From NCBI GenBank assembly GCA_015521385.1, contig WAOH01000193.1:1-6753 (forward strand): a stretch of DNA of 6,753 bases, written 5' to 3'. Below, piece after piece: positions 4,770 to 6,753 of the stretch. Position 1 is the stretch's first letter, and every line of letters starts with the position of its first letter. The position numbers were made by a program, and so were the translations under genes. Origin of the DNA: Thermoproteota archaeon (GTDB lineage: Archaea > Korarchaeota > Korarchaeia > Korarchaeales > Korarchaeaceae). The notes under the pieces are model-generated. The model was not told the origin of the DNA. It searched no databases and saw only the letters and a list, made by a program, of their open reading frames with translations.

Positions 4770-6686
4770 GTGAGGAGGCCCCCCGCGATCATACTCGCCG
4801 CAGGAAAGGCTACCAGAATGCAACCCTACTCTCTAGAGGTGCCCAAGGCGCTCTTCGAGCTGGCGCCGAACCTCACGGTCTTGGACCTCACGATAAGGTG
4901 GCTGAGGGAGGAGGGTATCAGGGACATCGTTATAGTGACTAGGCCGAGCCTCGCGAGGTTCTTCGTCGAGAGGTACGGGGACAGCGTCAGGGTTGTCACC
5001 ACGGACAGGGAGGAGGGCTTCGGGAATCTCTACTCCTTCCTGACGGGCGTCGAGGCCGTTGACAGTTCCGAGTACTTGGTGCTCATGTCGGATCACATAT
5101 TCGAGCCAGAGATCCTCAGGAGGATGCTCAGGAAGGGGGGGAGCAGGGCCTTCACCCTCTCTCTGGACAGGAACCCACCGTGGGACAAGCTGGAGGAGGG
5201 CCTGAAGGTGGTGCTGGAGGACGGTGAGGTAAAGGAGGTCGGGAAGGACGCGGTGCCTCACTACGGGATAGACACGGGCATATTCTACTGCACGGAGAAG
5301 GCCGAGGTAATAGCGAGGGAGACGATAGAGGAGAGGGGAGAGGGGGCCACGATAGCCGATGCCCTGAGGAGGGCGATAGCCTACGGCGAGGTCTCGTACG
5401 TGGATGTGACCGGCCTCATATGGATGGACGTGGACACCCCGGAGGAGCTGGAGGAGGCCAGGAGGATACTGCCGCTCCTCCTCAGGAGGAGCCTCATCAA
5501 GCCCGGGGATGGACCGGTCTCCCGCTACATAAACAGGCAGATCTCCACCAGGCTCTCGGTTTCCCTGTTCCTGAGGGGGATATATGTCGGTCCGAACCTG
5601 ATATCCCTGCTGGCCTTCTCCCTGATGGGGCTCGCGGCCGTCCTCATATACAGGGGGATGCTGCTGCCCGCGGCCGTCCTCATCCAGCTCTCGTCCATAG
5701 TGGACGGGATGGACGGGGAGGTGGCTAGGCTCTTCGGGACGGCCAGCAAATTCGGGGGCCTGCTCGATGCGTTCCTCGACAGGTACTCCGATCTGATGAT
5801 CGTCGCTGCCATCGGAACCGGGGTCACGTTCTCGGAGCCATGGCAGGTATTCCTCCTCGGTCTGGCCGCTGGAAACGTCTTCGTGACGAGTTACGTCTCC
5901 CACCTGGCCGGTTGGAGCACCGAGAGGGTGATAAAGCTCAGGGCTTGGAGCCCGGCTAGCAGGGATGTGAGACTGCTTGTCGCAGCCGTAGCAACTGCCA
6001 TGGGGATGTTCTGGCCCTTCCTCTGGTACATGGCCGTTGTACCGCTGGCCTTCTCCGCATACATGGTGATAGCCTCCAGAATCCCGGAGAAACCCATCAG
6101 ACTCGAGAAGAGGACTCCGAAACCGGAGGTTAAGGTGAAGAAGGTCAGGAAGAAGGTGACCCCGCTGGAGGCGAATCTAAGGGTCCTTCTAGCCTCCTCC
6201 ATAAAGCTGACCATCTGGGTTATAGTCATCAGGCTCTTCTACGGGTTGGTGGCCGACCTGGAGCCCCTGATGATTCTGGACCTGGCTGTGAGCCCCGTTA
6301 CCGTGCTGAACGTAGCTGAGTTCATAGTCGTGGTTTACTTCGGTTACAGGATCCTCCTCTCGGTCAAGTCACTCCTCGACCTCCTGAGCAAGTGGCTCGT
6401 CAGGGAGATGGGCCTCGTGACCGAGGCGGCAGTGAAGAGGGCGCTGGCGGACATCTTCTACCTGGCCCTGATATCACTCCTGATAATGTTCGTTCCCAGC
6501 TACTTGGAGGGGGTTCCTTTGGGGGGCATAGTCTCCAAGGTGGCCCTCCTTGTGCTCCTCTTCCTGTTCCTCCTGTTCTTTTACGACCTGGCGAAGCTGT
6601 TCTACAGGAGCTTCAAGGGCTTCTTCGACAGGCAGATAGCTAAGATTGCTGAGAGATTGTCGGTCGCCGTTGAGGGGGAGGAATGA
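4770..6686 (+). CDS. Bifunctional inositol-1-phosphate cytidylyltransferase / di-myo-inositol-phosphate-phosphate synthase with extra C-terminal membrane domain
   Basis: A 638-residue protein from GTG 4770 (645 from TTG 4749). Residues 5-240 are a nucleotidyltransferase domain: LAAGKATRMQP (9-19), VPK with Lys26, metal-site MSDH (Asp108), HYGIDTG (164-170) and WMDVDTPEEL (218-227). Residues about 247-438 are a CDP-alcohol phosphatidyltransferase domain. It opens with DGPVSRYINRQIS (247-259) and has about six membrane helices and the complete D-x2-DG-x2-AR-x8-G-x3-D-x3-D motif (Asp312, Asp315, Asp333, Asp337). This fusion is known as IPCT/DIPPS: the first half makes CDP-inositol from CTP and inositol 1-phosphate, and the second transfers it to another inositol 1-phosphate, giving phosphorylated di-myo-inositol phosphate, a thermoprotective solute. 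After a Lys/Arg/Val-rich linker (about 444-463) comes a region (470-638) with four predicted membrane helices near 477-493, 505-528, 560-581 and 585-605 and a basic amphipathic tail. I do not recognise it, and classical fusions lack it. Inositol-phosphate synthase is not in the window. The start is chosen because MRRPPAIILAAG is typical and a TATA-like box lies 26 bases upstream. Confidence 0.88.
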   Translation: MRRPPAIILAAGKATRMQPYSLEVPKALFELAPNLTVLDLTIRWLREEGIRDIVIVTRPSLARFFVERYGDSVRVVTTDREEGFGNLYSFLTGVEAVDSSEYLVLMSDHIFEPEILRRMLRKGGSRAFTLSLDRNPPWDKLEEGLKVVLEDGEVKEVGKDAVPHYGIDTGIFYCTEKAEVIARETIEERGEGATIADALRRAIAYGEVSYVDVTGLIWMDVDTPEELEEARRILPLLLRRSLIKPGDGPVSRYINRQISTRLSVSLFLRGIYVGPNLISLLAFSLMGLAAVLIYRGMLLPAAVLIQLSSIVDGMDGEVARLFGTASKFGGLLDAFLDRYSDLMIVAAIGTGVTFSEPWQVFLLGLAAGNVFVTSYVSHLAGWSTERVIKLRAWSPASRDVRLLVAAVATAMGMFWPFLWYMAVVPLAFSAYMVIASRIPEKPIRLEKRTPKPEVKVKKVRKKVTPLEANLRVLLASSIKLTIWVIVIRLFYGLVADLEPLMILDLAVSPVTVLNVAEFIVVVYFGYRILLSVKSLLDLLSKWLVREMGLVTEAAVKRALADIFYLALISLLIMFVPSYLEGVPLGGIVSKVALLVLLFLFLLFFYDLAKLFYRSFKGFFDRQIAKIAERLSVAVEGEE

Positions 6687-6712
6687 CGTCCTCGATTGCG
6701 GGAACTAGGAGC

Positions 6713-6727
6713 ATCAATAGTTATTAG
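6713..6727 (+). promoter_or_regulatory. TATA-like box near the right edge
   Basis: TCAATAGTTATTAG is the only A/T-rich stretch between the DIP synthase stop (TGA 6684-6686) and the window edge. Its first part (TCAATAGT, 6713-6720) is centred about 26 bases before ATG 6742, matching the spacing seen at the other leaderless genes here. No Shine-Dalgarno motif lies in between. Confidence 0.4.
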
Positions 6728-6741
6728 TCCTCCCGCGTAGG

Positions 6742-6753
6742 ATGCAGGGAGAG
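6742..6753 (+). CDS. Possible start of a further gene (first four codons only)
   Basis: ATG CAG GGA GAG runs open to the window edge. The call rests only on the TATA-like element about 26 bases upstream and the absence of another explanation for the A/T island. Nothing can be said about the product. Confidence 0.25.

Noticed and set aside
4146..4823. Minus-strand open frame opposite the PLP enzyme gene
   Set aside because: Low-complexity Ser/Arg/Leu-rich translation with no family features; it covers conserved parts of the trans-sulfuration enzyme and of the next gene.
4833..5903. Long open frame on the minus strand opposite the DIP synthase gene
   Set aside because: Its translation is rich in Pro, Arg, Glu and Gln with no recognisable motif, as expected for the antisense of a GC-rich gene. 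The plus strand has complete catalytic motifs across the same span.
1..6753. Mobile elements, CRISPR arrays, toxin-antitoxin or defence modules
   Set aside because: I saw no transposase or integrase motifs, terminal inverted repeats, regularly spaced repeats or defence domains; the genes look like ordinary chromosomal metabolism and membrane genes.

Overview
The window reads as GC-rich chromosomal DNA from a thermophilic, probably hyperthermophilic archaeon. Four observations support this. Arginine is written mostly as AGG/AGA, and GTG or TTG starts are common. Most genes have an AT-rich TATA-like box about 25-27 bases before the start codon and no Shine-Dalgarno sequence, which is the archaeal leaderless arrangement. 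The regulator is an XRE-CBS protein of a type common in archaea. The last complete gene encodes a fused inositol-1-phosphate cytidylyltransferase / di-myo-inositol-phosphate-phosphate synthase, the route to di-myo-inositol phosphate (DIP), a solute typical of hyperthermophiles. The lineage (Thermoproteota or Korarchaeota-like) is only a guess. Coding density is high, and I see no rRNA, tRNA, CRISPR array, insertion sequence or other mobile element.

Layout: (a) 12-335 (+) encodes a small, all-helical, unrecognised protein whose upstream end may lie outside the window. It converges on 342-1118 (-), an HD-superfamily metal-dependent phosphohydrolase. Upstream of that on the same strand is 1163-1498 (-), a thioredoxin-fold protein with a lone N-terminal cysteine. 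(b) The 127-base gap 1499-1625 holds the promoter of the thioredoxin-like gene and, in its last 45 bases, sequence that looks like the missing N-terminus of the next gene. (c) 1626-3008 (+) encodes an RDD-family membrane domain fused to a SpoIIM (DUF95)-like membrane domain. Its stop codon overlaps the stop of the convergent XRE-CBS regulator (3005-3562, -). (d) A short AT-rich divergent promoter region (about 3563-3624) separates the regulator from a PLP-dependent trans-sulfuration enzyme (3625-4755, +). (e) Immediately downstream lies the DIP synthase fusion (4770-6686, +), which carries an extra C-terminal membrane domain of about 170 residues that I do not recognise. (f) At the right edge a TATA-like box and an ATG suggest that another leaderless gene starts at 6742.

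How the genes may work together: the divergent regulator and PLP enzyme suggest local control of sulfur amino acid metabolism, possibly with a nucleotide or S-adenosyl ligand read by the CBS pair. The PLP enzyme and DIP synthase are adjacent and co-directional, but the second appears to have its own promoter, located inside the end of the first gene. RDD and SpoIIM proteins are often encoded side by side, commonly near MoxR/DUF58/DUF4129 genes in archaea. Here they form one polypeptide and MoxR is not in view. The most unusual items are this RDD-SpoIIM fusion with its apparently displaced start, and the C-terminally extended DIP synthase.
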